Positions 10,116 through 19,765 of a DNA stretch of 64,000 bases are shown in pieces. This DNA comes from Devosia sp. RR2S18 (GTDB taxonomy: Bacteria; Pseudomonadota; Alphaproteobacteria; Rhizobiales; Devosiaceae). Position 1 is the first letter of the stretch, and every line of letters begins with the position of its first letter. The notes below the pieces were generated by a model, which made no database searches, was not told the DNA's origin, and worked only from the letters and a program-made list of their open reading frames with translations. Made by a program: the position numbers and the translations under genes. The stretch is taken from assembly GCF_030177755.1 (NCBI RefSeq), contig NZ_CP126539.1, positions 706,001 through 770,000 of the forward strand. Direction: 5' to 3'.

Positions 10116-11539
10116 GCGGCGCCTGCGGAGGTCTGCCTGACGGCCATGTCAGCAAGCAGGTCCTGCTCTGCGCGGCTCAGCAGTTCCGCAGGATCGATGA
10201 GCAATATAAGCTCCCCGTCCTTTCCGAAGTGGACCACTCGATTGAACACGGTCGAACCTTCCGCAGACAGGGGGGGTGCAGCGACAACTTCGGAACTCGG
10301 CACAGAGACGATCTCGGAAACCGCATCCACGACAAGCCCGGCCTGCAGATCTCCAACCGTAACGACGATTACACGTGGCTGCACGGTCTCTGCCGAGGCC
10401 GGGGCGTCAAACCGCTGCCGCTGGTCGATGACCGGCACCGGCCGGCCGCGAAGATTGACTATACCGCTGATAAAACGCGGTCCATTGGGTAAGCGGGTGA
10501 TGGTCTCTGGTAGGCGGAGGACCTCCTGAACCGCGGCAATCGGAAGACCGTAGCGCTCAGGCCCAAGCTCGAACACTACGAACTGCTCCTGTACTAGAAT
10601 CTCGCCCTTATCAGCCATGATTGCAGCTTTCTCCTCGGTGCCAGAGAGTGTCGCTTCAACGGCTTTGTTGGCGAAGAGCCGAGGGACAGAAAGGATCGAC
10701 AACAAAGGCTTACCCGCGCCCTGTCGACCTATTGCATCGAGTTCAGCCTTCCCTGCACTGCGCTGGAGAATGGGCGGAACTTCATCGACTGCTGCTTCGG
10801 GCAGCCGCAGAATTGCTTCAACACTATCAACGACGAGCCCGATCTGCGCGCCCGCTTGGTCAACCAACAGGACGCGGCTCTCGCTAAGTTCGCGGTGGTA
10901 CATACCAAAGGCCAATAGTGCGCCAAGCGATAGGATGGGTAGCGTGTGGTCGCGCACCTCGGCCACGCCGAGCACCGCATCATCAGCACCTGAAACGCGG
11001 GAAACTTCTGCAGGAACGCGCAGGACTTCGACGACCGAGTCGAGCGGCAGAGCAAAGCTCTGCCCAGCGACTAGAAATGCCAAGAGGACGCGGTGGGCCA
11101 TCTCCGGCACCCCCGAGTCAAGAACCGTTCCAACGGCTGCAAACTTTTTGGACGTTTGGGGCGTCTGTTGCCTGAACCCTGCTTCGAGTAGCGGCAAGAG
11201 ATCGATGTGCTGGGTGCCCACAGTTTCCTTACCAATATCCAGCCGCAGCACGGCGTCGACCAGCACACCAACCGGACCACCATTGTCGACCACAACGAGC
11301 CGTTCTTCACTACCGGGATCCTGATCCATGAGCCTGGCAAGAGAAATAACCGGCAATACAGCGCCGCGGACATTGCTGACGCCCAACAGGGCTTGGGGTC
11401 CATTTGGCACTCGCGTAACCTTGGGGCGTCGCAGCACCTCGACGACGCTTTCCCCGCCAAGTGCATAGCTCTGACCAGCCACCGACACAGTTAGGTGGCG
11501 CTGGGCAGTGGAGCTGGCTACCTCTGTACTCACCCTCAA
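10112..11539 (-). CDS. Three-domain CheW scaffold protein
   Basis: 475 residues carrying three tandem CheW-like domains: about 12-150 ([32 protein letters not shown]), about 165-310 ([31 protein letters not shown]) and about 325-465 ([31 protein letters not shown]). Ordinary CheW has one such domain of about 150 residues. CheW couples MCP tips to CheA; a trivalent version could bridge several receptor or kinase units in an array. It is translationally coupled (4-base overlaps) to the tandem-module MCP before it and to cheB after it. The pairing of a multi-tip receptor with a multi-domain CheW may be functional (inference). Confidence 0.9.
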   Translation of the reverse strand: MRVSTEVASSTAQRHLTVSVAGQSYALGGESVVEVLRRPKVTRVPNGPQALLGVSNVRGAVLPVISLARLMDQDPGSEERLVVVDNGGPVGVLVDAVLRLDIGKETVGTQHIDLLPLLEAGFRQQTPQTSKKFAAVGTVLDSGVPEMAHRVLLAFLVAGQSFALPLDSVVEVLRVPAEVSRVSGADDAVLGVAEVRDHTLPILSLGALLAFGMYHRELSESRVLLVDQAGAQIGLVVDSVEAILRLPEAAVDEVPPILQRSAGKAELDAIGRQGAGKPLLSILSVPRLFANKAVEATLSGTEEKAAIMADKGEILVQEQFVVFELGPERYGLPIAAVQEVLRLPETITRLPNGPRFISGIVNLRGRPVPVIDQRQRFDAPASAETVQPRVIVVTVGDLQAGLVVDAVSEIVSVPSSEVVAAPPLSAEGSTVFNRVVHFGKDGELILLIDPAELLSRAEQDLLADMAVRQTSAGAA

Positions 11540-13446
11540 CTCGCCGCTTGGAGTTCTTCGGACAGCAGCGCGATCTCTTCGATAGCCGCCGCCAGGTCCT
11601 CTGCTGCACTGGACTGTTCGCGCGCTGCGGTGGCGGCCTGACCAGCAGCCGCGCTCGCCTCCTGAGCCACCGCGGCGATCTGCTCGGTGCCTGCGAGGAT
11701 TTCACGCACGGCTCTAAGCACTTCGTCCGCACCCGATAAAATTGCAGAATTGCCCGAGTTGATCGCTGCGCAATCGCGTTGCACTTGATCCAGACGATCG
11801 ACAATAAGCCGGTTACGCGCGAGTTCGGCCTCAGAGGTCTGAACCGTCACCTCGAGGTCCCGGCGGGCGGCACCAATAGTGCTCTGGATCGAGCGTACAT
11901 TTTCTTTGGCGCTTTCGATGGTGTCCGAAGCGTTGTCGGCTAATTTGCGGATATCGCTCGAGACGATGGCGAAGCCGCGGCCCTGGGCACCGGCGCGCGC
12001 TGCCTCAACCGAACCGCTGACGGCCAGCATGCTGGTTTGCACGCCAACCAGGATGATCCGATCCACAGCTCGCTCGATCCGGCGCGACACTTCATCTAGC
12101 GAACCGAGAGTTTCGACAGCGGCACTTATGTTGGCAATCCCGGCCTGGAGTTCGGCACCAATGCCGACCACGCGGCTTCTGCTGCGGGTCAGCCGCTCCG
12201 AGATACCTTCGATCTGTCGCACCGCCTCGCGAGCATTTTCAGTGCTGAGGCCGGCGCTGGTTTCGATTTCTGCCATGGCTGCATTAGATTCCTGGGTAGC
12301 AGCAGCCTGCTCCTCTGCACCCCGGCTGATCTGATCCACCGCGATCAGGATTTCGGCCGCCGCGCTGGACAGCTCTTGCACTGTAGCCGACAATTCCTCG
12401 GCGGCAGCACCCATTGCCGCCGGTCCGTTTTTGCTGTCGCCGCTCTCGCCCAGGTCTTCAGCCAATTGCGACAGGATCTGCGCGGCCTGCTGGCTTTGAT
12501 CCAGTGCCGCACTCTGTTGCTGCACGGACCGTTGCGCTTCGCCAGCGGCAGCGGCCTGCTCTTCGGCGGCGGCGGCGACATTTTCAGCCCCCTTTTGTGC
12601 CTCACGGGCAGCAAGATCGGCTTCCACAGCGGCTGTCAGAATGATGCTGCTGCCATCCAGCAGGGCGAGCAAGTCGCCACGAATAGCACCTAGTTCGCCC
12701 GAGACCTCTTGGCCCACTTCGGTCTGTGCCCGAGCCGAGTGCGCGGCCGCGGAGATAAGCGTGGCGACCTCGGCCACCCCGTCAGCAACGGACTGGGCCA
12801 ACTGCTTGACGGCACGCGCACTCCGCTCAGCGCTTTCCGCGAGCGCCCGAACTTCGTCGGCTACCACGGCAAAACCGGCGCCCTTGTCGCCTGCCCGCGC
12901 GGCTTCGATCGCCGCGTTGAGCGCCAGAAGGTTTGTCTGGTCGGAAATATCAGCGACGACAACCGTCGTCTCGCCGATGCTGCCGGCCTGGGTCTGCAGC
13001 TTGTTAATCAGATCTACAGCCGTAAGCTGGCGCGCAGCATTGTTCTCGATGGCCAGCAGCGACGCTTCAATGGTTGTGGTGGCCTCTACAACGGCTGCCT
13101 GGAGGATTTCAGTCTGGCGCCTGGAGGCTTCCGCATCGCTTCGAGCAGCTGAAAACTGGCGGGACAGTTCTGCGACGGTTGCGAGTGACTCGTGAGCAGC
13201 CCCCGCTGCTTCCTCGGCTCCGCTGGCGATCTGCTCAAGCGTACGCCGCAGTTCTTCGGAGGCAGCTGCCGATTCTGCTATTCCGCTCGCCAACTGCATT
13301 GTAGCCGCCGCCACCCGCTCAGCGGCTTGGTCCCGGGACACCGGCATTCGTGGCTTCGCTGGCGTTCGGGAAGCCTTTGGATCAACCGCAGCAGCAGGTT
13401 CAGCAACCTTGCGCTTTGCGAGAGTGGTCGTCTTGACGAGTGCCAT
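11536..13446 (-). CDS. Soluble methyl-accepting chemotaxis protein with two signalling modules
   Basis: 636 residues, almost all Ala/Glu/Ser-rich coiled coil, with no transmembrane segment and no recognisable ligand domain. Residues 1-45 are basic and proline-rich. Two hairpin tips are visible: a canonical one near 167-186 ([19 protein letters not shown]) and a diverged one near 467-486 ([20 protein letters not shown]), about 300 residues apart, so two MCP signalling hairpins are fused head to tail. No C-terminal WxxF tether (ends EELQAAS). First gene of the operon; its promoter must lie in 13447-13600. It could act as an internal signal-transducing scaffold rather than a ligand receptor. Confidence 0.88.
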   Translation of the reverse strand: MALVKTTTLAKRKVAEPAAAVDPKASRTPAKPRMPVSRDQAAERVAAATMQLASGIAESAAASEELRRTLEQIASGAEEAAGAAHESLATVAELSRQFSAARSDAEASRRQTEILQAAVVEATTTIEASLLAIENNAARQLTAVDLINKLQTQAGSIGETTVVVADISDQTNLLALNAAIEAARAGDKGAGFAVVADEVRALAESAERSARAVKQLAQSVADGVAEVATLISAAAHSARAQTEVGQEVSGELGAIRGDLLALLDGSSIILTAAVEADLAAREAQKGAENVAAAAEEQAAAAGEAQRSVQQQSAALDQSQQAAQILSQLAEDLGESGDSKNGPAAMGAAAEELSATVQELSSAAAEILIAVDQISRGAEEQAAATQESNAAMAEIETSAGLSTENAREAVRQIEGISERLTRSRSRVVGIGAELQAGIANISAAVETLGSLDEVSRRIERAVDRIILVGVQTSMLAVSGSVEAARAGAQGRGFAIVSSDIRKLADNASDTIESAKENVRSIQSTIGAARRDLEVTVQTSEAELARNRLIVDRLDQVQRDCAAINSGNSAILSGADEVLRAVREILAGTEQIAAVAQEASAAAGQAATAAREQSSAAEDLAAAIEEIALLSEELQAAS

Positions 13447-14769
13447 GCGCTATTCTTCCGATCTAACTTCAATCAGCCTGACGGGAGTATCACCCCGTAG
13501 CGCAGGAGCATACTGGTACCTATCACGTAGACCTTACAATGGCGTGGAAGGTCGACCGCAAAAGCGCGCTGGTGACCGGTGAGCCCTCGTCTAGTCCTGA
13601 CCCCGCTAACCGGCAGGAGCCGCTCGTGGCTTAACGCCGTATTCCTAGGCTGCCCGAATGAGGGGCTTCGCCGAGCGGCTGCTATTGGGATACGGCTTTT
13701 GGGCAGTAAACGGCAGAGGTGGGGTCGGGAGCTGCCAAGGCATACGGTCCTGCGAACGGCAGCAATCCGCTAAACGTCACCTAGGGGCGGTCGGACCGGA
13801 AACGGCCCCCAAGTTGCCGCTAGACCAACTCAAATACGATCTTCACCAGAGGTCCGCCCACCTCCTCCCTTCCTCAAGATACGGCTTCTGGTGTCTGGCC
13901 CGGCGATGGCCGGGCCAGGGAACTCTGATGCATCCGCTTGCGCCTGCGGCGCACATTTTGAGCAGGGGACCCTGAGCTGGACTGACCCCAGATCTGTCCA
14001 CTGGCGCCTGCGGCGCTTGCCCCAGCTGCGGGGCTGCTGGGGTGGGGAAGGGTAGGCGGTCATCTCTGGCGTTAACCCCTGGCTCGGATCTTCTTCTTCT
14101 TTCGATGAATGGCCCCGAAGGGGATCAGGGAAGACGGATCTCCGATCCGTCCATATCTCCGCCAAAGGGACGGCTTGCCGTCCCGTTCCGCGGTGGCAAC
14201 CCTGAGGTCCATTGCCGAACGGAGTTACCGTCGCGAGCCCCCGGCCGACCTCAATGGGTCAGCGGCGGCTGAGTCAGGGTGAACCTCGCCCCATACGCTG
14301 AACTCCCATTGGTCTGCGGCCCTGAAGAACTAAGCGCCGTCCGGCCGGAAACTGCGCAAGGTGATTCAACGAAGTCTAGGGGTGTTGTAGGGCTTCTCGA
14401 ACTCAGCGTGCGAATTCAATGGTGTATGTGTTCGCAGTTCTATTCTGACCGGCGCGCCATTTTCGGGCAAAACTAGGCACCATTGGTCGCGCGGAGCCCT
14501 TGCCTTCAGATACGGGTTTCAGAATGTAGTCATTAGGTCCGCAGATGCGGATTGTGTCCCATACTCGGCTGCGCTTTGGTCCTCACTGCCGCACTGGACG
14601 GCTCCGCAGCGCGTTCTATGCCCGTACTTGCTCTCAGTCGGTTCCGGGTCGAGTGACAGTGGACAGGGTTGCACGAGAGGTTGGGGCAGTTGTCGAGGGG
14701 ACCAGAGTTCTGCCAGCCGGCAGAAGAATGTGCTTGGGCCATATGGCGTGCACCATTGGCATCAGCCCT
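13447..14769. other. 1.3-kb gene-free region
   Basis: Between the che operon start and the SDR stop. No coding frame with protein-like composition was found on either strand. It holds the hairpin cluster at 13896-14184; the rest looks like decayed sequence. The part next to 13446 should contain the che operon promoter, but no sharp -35/-10 pair could be identified by eye. Confidence 0.6.
13896..14184. repeat. Cluster of short perfect hairpins
   Basis: Seven short inverted repeats in 290 bases: 13896-13917 (arms TGGCCCGGC/GCCGGGCCA), 13940-13952 and 14004-14016 (identical GCGCC-TGC-GGCGC), 14019-14034 (GCCCC/GGGGC), 14113-14123 (CCCC-GAA-GGGG), 14133-14151 (GACGGATC/GATCCGTC) and 14167-14184 (GGGACGGC/GCCGTCCC). 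No gene explains them. Possible structured RNA, terminator array or fold-prone DNA. Confidence 0.5.
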
Positions 14770-15822
14770 TCACTCCGATCGACGTCCGCGGACAGTCTGT
14801 TCTCGTAGTTCAGCCAAGCCCGCCTCTCTTGAAAACACGGGAACGTAGCCCAGTTCCGTCCTGGCTTTACCGATGTCCAGCGTGACCTCCACAGCCGAAG
14901 TCGCATAGGACTGCATAGTCAACGGTGCGGCGATCCTGCCGCCGGAGATCTTGCCCACAGCATCGCCGATCCTCGCGATTGCCTTTAGGAGCGCGCGTGG
15001 CACCGACTTTTCTGGGACCTCTACCCCTTGCGTCTCCAGGATTTGTGAGATGAAGCTCCGGAATTCCACCGGCGCACCGTCGGTGATGAAATACACCTCT
15101 CCGCCTGTGCCCCGGCTCAGGGTCAAATCTATTCCCAGGCATAAATTTGCAATGTGCGTGGTCGACGTCAGGTAAGTTCCCCCATCGATCCACGCCATTT
15201 GCCCCGATCGTGCAGCCTGCACCAACATCGGCAGCGCGGTGGTGTCGTCCCGTCCCCAGACGAAGCGTGGGCGCACGACCATTATGCGGAGCTCCAGTGA
15301 GTTGAACGACAGAGCAGTCTTTTCCGCAGCGGCTTTGCTCCGTGAATAGCCACCGGCTGGGCGGCGAGGGAAAGGCCGTGACTCACTGGCGTTGACGATA
15401 GGGTGCCCATCGGCGAGCACGGATTCGCTGCTGATATGCACAGCCCGGCCAATGCCGGCCTTTCGAGCCATCTGGAAGACACGGCGCGTGCCCTCCCGGT
15501 TGGTCCTTTGCTGCGCTTCCGTGGACCGGCCGTGATCGGTGTTCGCGGCGGCGTGCACCAGAGCATCGCAGCCTTTCATGGATCCGGCGAGATCTGTTGA
15601 AACGATGTCGCCGACGACCGGCGTTGCGCCAAGCTCGCGTATGAGATCGGCGCCTGACTCACCTCTCGACAGACCAATGACATTAGCTCCTGCGGCCACG
15701 AAGTGTCGGACGAGATTGCGTCCAACATAGCCACTCGCTCCGGTGATGAAGATGCGTTCCGGGAAATTGGGCGCAAGCGCGCTGGTGGCCGGCGATGCGC
15801 CCGCCTTCTTATCGTTTGTCAT
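14770..15822 (-). CDS. NAD-dependent epimerase/dehydratase (extended SDR)
   Basis: 350 residues. Rossmann dinucleotide motif TGASGYVGRNL near residues 28-38, conserved ALVHAAANTDHG, and the catalytic YSRSK (about 160), followed by a variable C-terminal substrate part. The overall pattern (ISSESV, VVRPRFVWG, ITDGAPVEF) resembles the 3-beta-hydroxysteroid dehydrogenase/isomerase-like branch of extended SDRs, whose bacterial members act on varied substrates; the substrate here is unknown. It follows a TetR regulator on the same strand by 24 bases, so the pair is probably an autoregulated operon. Confidence 0.85.
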   Translation of the reverse strand: MTNDKKAGASPATSALAPNFPERIFITGASGYVGRNLVRHFVAAGANVIGLSRGESGADLIRELGATPVVGDIVSTDLAGSMKGCDALVHAAANTDHGRSTEAQQRTNREGTRRVFQMARKAGIGRAVHISSESVLADGHPIVNASESRPFPRRPAGGYSRSKAAAEKTALSFNSLELRIMVVRPRFVWGRDDTTALPMLVQAARSGQMAWIDGGTYLTSTTHIANLCLGIDLTLSRGTGGEVYFITDGAPVEFRSFISQILETQGVEVPEKSVPRALLKAIARIGDAVGKISGGRIAAPLTMQSYATSAVEVTLDIGKARTELGYVPVFSREAGLAELREQTVRGRRSE

Positions 15823-15846
15823 GATGTTATCCTGTTGGTGTTGTTG

Positions 15847-16425
15847 TCAGTCGGTCCCTGGCAGCGGACGCTCTTGTGGCTCTACAGCCGCGAGCCATTG
15901 AAGTTCGCGCAGGATCCGCGCGCGCTCTTCGTTGCTGAACCGATGAAAGTCCAGATTCTCAAGTAATTTCAGGCCTTCGAGGGCAAGGTAGGCCAGCTGC
16001 GCCCCTCTTGGAGATTGGGCCGTCCGCTGAACGTCTTCGATGACCCGGGCTTGATTGGCCTGCATCTTGGCGCGCAGCGCCTTGTCCAGGACCAGTGCGG
16101 CGCTCAAGTTGAGGGCGGCATTGCGGAAGGGCTCCGAAATGGGGGTTCGGGCGCCCAGTATCCTGCCCGTGATCGCTCGGTTCTCGTGTGTATCAAGACT
16201 CCCTTCCAGCTGCCCATGCATGGCATTGTCCCGAGCGAAGGCCCTTTCCACGACAGCCTCAAGCACGGCTTGCTTGGTCTTGAAGTCATAGAGGACGCTG
16301 GCCTTGCTAATTCCTGCCTCTTTCGCGACCCGGTCGATCGATAGATTTGCCGCACCATCGCGCGCGACAACTCGTTCGGCGGCGTCGAGAATGCCTTGCT
16401 GATCGATTGCCCGCTTGCGGCCCAT
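15847..16425 (-). CDS. TetR/AcrR family transcriptional regulator
   Basis: About 192 residues from MGRKRAID (an upstream Met at 16446 adds MEIKGDV and is the alternative start). The N-terminal helix-turn-helix is clear: GILDAAERVVARDGAANLSI, then VAKEAGISKASVLYDFKTK. The C-terminal ligand-binding domain is helical and unassigned. It precedes the SDR gene by 24 bases, so it probably represses its own operon until a small hydrophobic ligand binds. A short imperfect dyad AACC-ATCC-GGTT at 16445-16456, at the 5' end of the gene, is a possible but weak operator. Confidence 0.85.
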   Translation of the reverse strand: MGRKRAIDQQGILDAAERVVARDGAANLSIDRVAKEAGISKASVLYDFKTKQAVLEAVVERAFARDNAMHGQLEGSLDTHENRAITGRILGARTPISEPFRNAALNLSAALVLDKALRAKMQANQARVIEDVQRTAQSPRGAQLAYLALEGLKLLENLDFHRFSNEERARILRELQWLAAVEPQERPLPGTD

Positions 16426-16642
16426 AACATCGCCTTTTATTTCCAACCATCCGGTTATAAAAAATCTGGAGTTATCGTCAAGGGTAACGGCCCCCTACCG
16501 CTGTGGAGAGCGCGGAAAGCGGTCCGGCCTTGAGTTCGGCGACTTCTTCGCCGCCCACTGGAGCCCTTCGTTCCCTTTGTGCACGCGCTGCCAAGCGGTC
16601 ATTGCTCTCCAGCCTGCCTCGAACCGGCTGCTGAAGCTCTCG

Positions 16643-17389
16643 TCAACTTCCGCGCAACCAGGCCAGCACGGCCAGCACACGACGATGTTCCTGCTGGTCG
16701 TCGAGCAGACCAAGCTTGGAGAAGATGGTCGATATGTGCTTCTCCACGGTCCCCGCTCCGATGTCGAAGCGAAGAGCGATGGCGGCATTGGTAAGCCCCT
16801 CGGCCATTGCCCCCAGAACGTCTCGTTCGCGAGGAGTCAAGGATTGGAGAGGATTCTGACCACCTTTAAGCAAGCCGCTGATCACCTCCGGATCGAGCAC
16901 CGTCCCCCCGGAAACGATACGCTGGATGGAATCGTAGAACGTATCGATGTCCACCAGGCGATCCTTGAGGAGATACCCGACGAAGCCTTGCCCATCGGCA
17001 AGTAACTCCTGCGCGTACACCCTTTCAACAAACTGACTGAGAATGAGCACCGGAAACCTGGAGTATTCTCGCCGTAAGGCAATGGCCAACTTCAGACCCT
17101 CATCGGCGAAGCCCGGTGGCATCCTCACGTCCATGATGGCGAGATCGATCTCAAGATTTGGCAGCGCCCGCATGAACTCGTCGCCGTCCGCAAAGGCCCC
17201 TGCAACGACGAAGGAAGCTTCCTCGATCAGCCTCACCAGTCCCTCGCGGAGGAGCACCGAGTCCTCTACGATGGCGATCCGCAGCGATTGTTCTGACAAG
17301 CCGTTTTCCTCACTTCTGTCCGACTGGGTCGGCACTGCCATGCCGTGGTCTTGCTCAACTATGACTATCGAGCGGGACTTGGCTTCCAA
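16643..17389 (-). CDS. NarL/LuxR-type response regulator
   Basis: 248 residues; MAVPTQSD at 17341 is an alternative start. Receiver domain with IAIVEDSVLLREG, phospho-acceptor Asp in LAIMDVRMPPG and Lys in GYLLKDRL, then a LuxR-type helix-turn-helix near residues 180-240 (LTPRERDVLGAMAEGLTNAA, GTVEKHISTIFSKL). Such regulators bind DNA as phosphorylated dimers. It lies 149 bases downstream of another NarL-type regulator and its kinase on the same strand, and may be co-transcribed or a second output of that kinase. Confidence 0.88.
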   Translation of the reverse strand: MEAKSRSIVIVEQDHGMAVPTQSDRSEENGLSEQSLRIAIVEDSVLLREGLVRLIEEASFVVAGAFADGDEFMRALPNLEIDLAIMDVRMPPGFADEGLKLAIALRREYSRFPVLILSQFVERVYAQELLADGQGFVGYLLKDRLVDIDTFYDSIQRIVSGGTVLDPEVISGLLKGGQNPLQSLTPRERDVLGAMAEGLTNAAIALRFDIGAGTVEKHISTIFSKLGLLDDQQEHRRVLAVLAWLRGS

Positions 17390-17538
17390 GCCCTCGCATC
17401 ATCCGAAAGTTCAGCGGCAATCGTCCAAAAGCCGTCCGACCCCGGTCGTGCTCATCGCCGCGATACAAGTGCGCCCGAAGTTAGTGGAGGGCCGTTTTCC
17501 CGCGTCGGCAGTTTACTCCATCACAAGCTTCGCCACAC

Positions 17539-18240
17539 TCATTCCCCAGGGCTGACAAGCCGGGTTTCGTACCCGATGATCACCAGCTGCGCGCGGTCGC
17601 GCGCGTTCATTTTCCCAAGAATGCGACTGACATGCGTCTTTGCCGTCAGCGGTGACATGCCGAGCGCTCTTCCGATCTCGGCGTTGGTCTTGCCACGTGC
17701 GACCTCGACCAGTACTTCGCGTTCACGATGGCTCAGAACATCGAGAGGACCCGGGTCGCCAGGACGAATGACAGGTCTGCGAACGAAGTCCGCAACGAGA
17801 CGCTTGGTCACCGTTGGCGAGATCAGGACGTTGCCGGCGGCGGCGGCGGTGATGGCCTCGATTAGGAGTTGGGGAGGAGTGTCCTTGAGCAGGAAGCCCG
17901 AAGCACCCGCTCTCAGCGCCTCGTAGATGTACTCGTCGAGCGCGAACGTGGTGAGCACTAGAACCTTGATAGCGCCGAGCCGTGCGTCGCCGCAGATCGC
18001 CCGCGTCGCTTCAAGCCCGTCCATGCGAGGCATGCGGATGTCCATCAGCACTACGTCTGGACGTGTACGCCGGGTCTCGGCGATCGCCTGCGCGCCGTCG
18101 CCTACCTCGCCGACGACCTCGATGCCCGGCTCGCTGGCCAGTAGGGCGGCGAAGCCGCGACGCACTAGCTCCTGATCATCCGCCAGCAACACGCGGATGG
18201 CGTGAGCCGTCACCTCAAGCTCTTGCGACCGAGCACTCAT
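17539..18240 (-). CDS. NarL/LuxR-type response regulator, partner of the adjacent kinase
   Basis: 233 residues from MSARSQ; this start overlaps the kinase stop by 4 bases (ATGA), whereas longer frames into the kinase gene have random composition. Receiver: VLLADDQELVRRGF, phospho-acceptor Asp in VVLMDIRMPRMDG, Lys in GFLLKDTPP. C-terminal LuxR domain: LSHREREVLVEVARGKTNAE and SPLTAKTHVSRILGKM. The tight coupling to the HisKA_3 kinase at 18237-19418 makes them a cognate two-component pair. Targets are unknown; the shared palindrome upstream of the nearby amidohydrolase and DedA genes is one candidate site. Confidence 0.9.
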   Translation of the reverse strand: MSARSQELEVTAHAIRVLLADDQELVRRGFAALLASEPGIEVVGEVGDGAQAIAETRRTRPDVVLMDIRMPRMDGLEATRAICGDARLGAIKVLVLTTFALDEYIYEALRAGASGFLLKDTPPQLLIEAITAAAAGNVLISPTVTKRLVADFVRRPVIRPGDPGPLDVLSHREREVLVEVARGKTNAEIGRALGMSPLTAKTHVSRILGKMNARDRAQLVIIGYETRLVSPGE

Positions 18241-19418
18241 GCCTTCAAACCGTCGGATAACTGGTAAGGCACGAAAGCGCGCACCACGAATCCGCCATCG
18301 TCGGTTCGTTCGGCTTGCACGGTGCCACCAAGTAGTTCTGCTCTCTCTCGAATCGCGACCAGCCCGATCCCAGTCCCGGGAGCAGCGGCGCGTGGTGTGG
18401 CCGGAGCGTCGTTCGACACCGTGACGTGCGCGCCGCTGTCGGTGTGCCGGAGGTGGACGGTGGCAGGCACCTGGCCGGCGTGGCGGGCGACATTGACCAG
18501 GCACTCGTGCACGATGCGGTGCACCGTCAGCACGGTGCTATCCGCCACGCCTATGGGAAAGCGCCCCTCCTCGATCAACTCGACCTCTTTCGGGTGCCCC
18601 TCGGCGGCAATCACGTCGCTCAGCGGCGTCGTCGCCACCGGCGTCGGGCGGAGCGGAACCGACTCGTCGGATCGAAGGAGCCCGAGCAGGGACCTCAGTT
18701 CGTCGAGCGATCGCCTGCCTGTCTTGTTAATATCCACGAGCGCGACGTGAGCCGCTGCAGGATCGCGCTCGAACCTGTGGGCGGCAATGCCGGATTGGAC
18801 AGTGATCGCCGAGAGCGAATGGGCGACGATGTCATGCAGATCGTAGGCAATGCGAAGCCGTTCCGCCTGCAGCCGCTCGGCAACCTCGTGGTCCACCGCT
18901 TCGGCCCGACGCCGCAGGTTGGCGCGGCTGGCCTCAGCCGCAGCGATCGGGAGCAAGAGAACTGCCGCGTCGGTGACCCACTCCAGCCAGAACGGCTCGT
19001 CGTCGAGTTGCACCCCGATGCTGGCCACCACGATCGCAACGACTGATGCGAACCAGATCACGGAACGGTCATCGCTCCGGCGCACGATTTGAAAAAGTCC
19101 CACGACAAGCAGCGGTCGAAGGCCGACCGGGCTAGCGGTCCATGTGAGCGTAATGATGTCGAGCGCGCTAACCGCTACCAAAGTGGCCCGGCCAAACCTG
19201 TCGCCGCCGACGATCAGCAATACTGCGGCGATGCACCCTGTCGCGATCCCCGGAAGTTGTCGCTCCGCCACGACGTCCGGATCGGAAACGAGCACGCTGA
19301 TTGACACGGTGAGCGCGGCAAGAAGCACAGCCAGATCGACAAGCCCAATCCGGCGCTCGACGTGTTTCACAAAACCACCATCGTACTGACCGAAGGTAGT
19401 CTTCTTGCCTGGCGGCAT
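18237..19418 (-). CDS. NarL-type sensor histidine kinase (HisKA_3)
   Basis: About 393 residues from MPPGKKTTFG; longer frames to 19649 lack coding character and run into the palindrome at 19686. Four or five membrane segments (about 20-165) replace a periplasmic sensor domain. The HisKA_3 helix carries the phospho-acceptor in LRIAYDLHDIVAHSLSAI, followed by SLDELRSLLGLLR, and a short HATPase_c (HECLVNVARHAG, GTGIGLVAIRERAELLGG). This is the common membrane-tension or envelope-type kinase architecture; the signal is not known. It precedes and overlaps its response regulator by 4 bases. Confidence 0.87.
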   Translation of the reverse strand: MPPGKKTTFGQYDGGFVKHVERRIGLVDLAVLLAALTVSISVLVSDPDVVAERQLPGIATGCIAAVLLIVGGDRFGRATLVAVSALDIITLTWTASPVGLRPLLVVGLFQIVRRSDDRSVIWFASVVAIVVASIGVQLDDEPFWLEWVTDAAVLLLPIAAAEASRANLRRRAEAVDHEVAERLQAERLRIAYDLHDIVAHSLSAITVQSGIAAHRFERDPAAAHVALVDINKTGRRSLDELRSLLGLLRSDESVPLRPTPVATTPLSDVIAAEGHPKEVELIEEGRFPIGVADSTVLTVHRIVHECLVNVARHAGQVPATVHLRHTDSGAHVTVSNDAPATPRAAAPGTGIGLVAIRERAELLGGTVQAERTDDGGFVVRAFVPYQLSDGLKA

Positions 19419-19765
19419 TTTCCTGTACCTGCACAATTCATCGATTGTTCGATCAAAGCGTTGTCCCTCCGCTCCTGTGCGTGGTTTGGCACACTGGTTT
19501 GATGACCGCAGGCGCCAGACACCAGCTGCAAGTATAGGAGGGTGGGGCGCAAACACTGGAGCACATTCTGGAACATGCATCGCCGTCTCGCCACGGCCAT
19601 CTGCCGCCCCGGAGAGCAGGTCTGGCTTGCACCCAACGACAGCGGACAAGATTGCTTGGCGAAGATGCAGCGATGTTCAATGCTATTGGCTGTATCCTGA
19701 GGATACAGCCAACACGATATCCGGTGTCGACCCTGCCGCCACCGAAACCACCGGTTTCGGACGCG
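19419..19765. other. Intergenic region with a long palindrome
   Basis: 347 bases between the amidohydrolase stop and the kinase start, both on the minus strand. Apart from the palindrome at 19686-19712 nothing is recognised. Confidence 0.5.
19686..19712. promoter_or_regulatory. Perfect 12-base-arm inverted repeat
   Basis: Arms TTGGCTGTATCC and GGATACAGCCAA around a TGA centre. It lies 54 bases past the amidohydrolase stop and about 270 bases before the kinase start. No T-run on either strand argues against a simple terminator. The TGTATCC-type half-site resembles dyads bound by GntR-class regulators, but no such regulator is encoded here. Confidence 0.45.

Noticed and set aside
9451..10140. 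229-residue plus-strand frame opposite cheB
   Set aside because: Antisense to a well-defined CheB; no motif or ribosome site.
18241..18504. Longer N-terminus for the response regulator at 17539
   Set aside because: The extension is Arg/Pro-rich and lies antisense-free inside the kinase gene; the 4-base overlap start at 18240 is much better.
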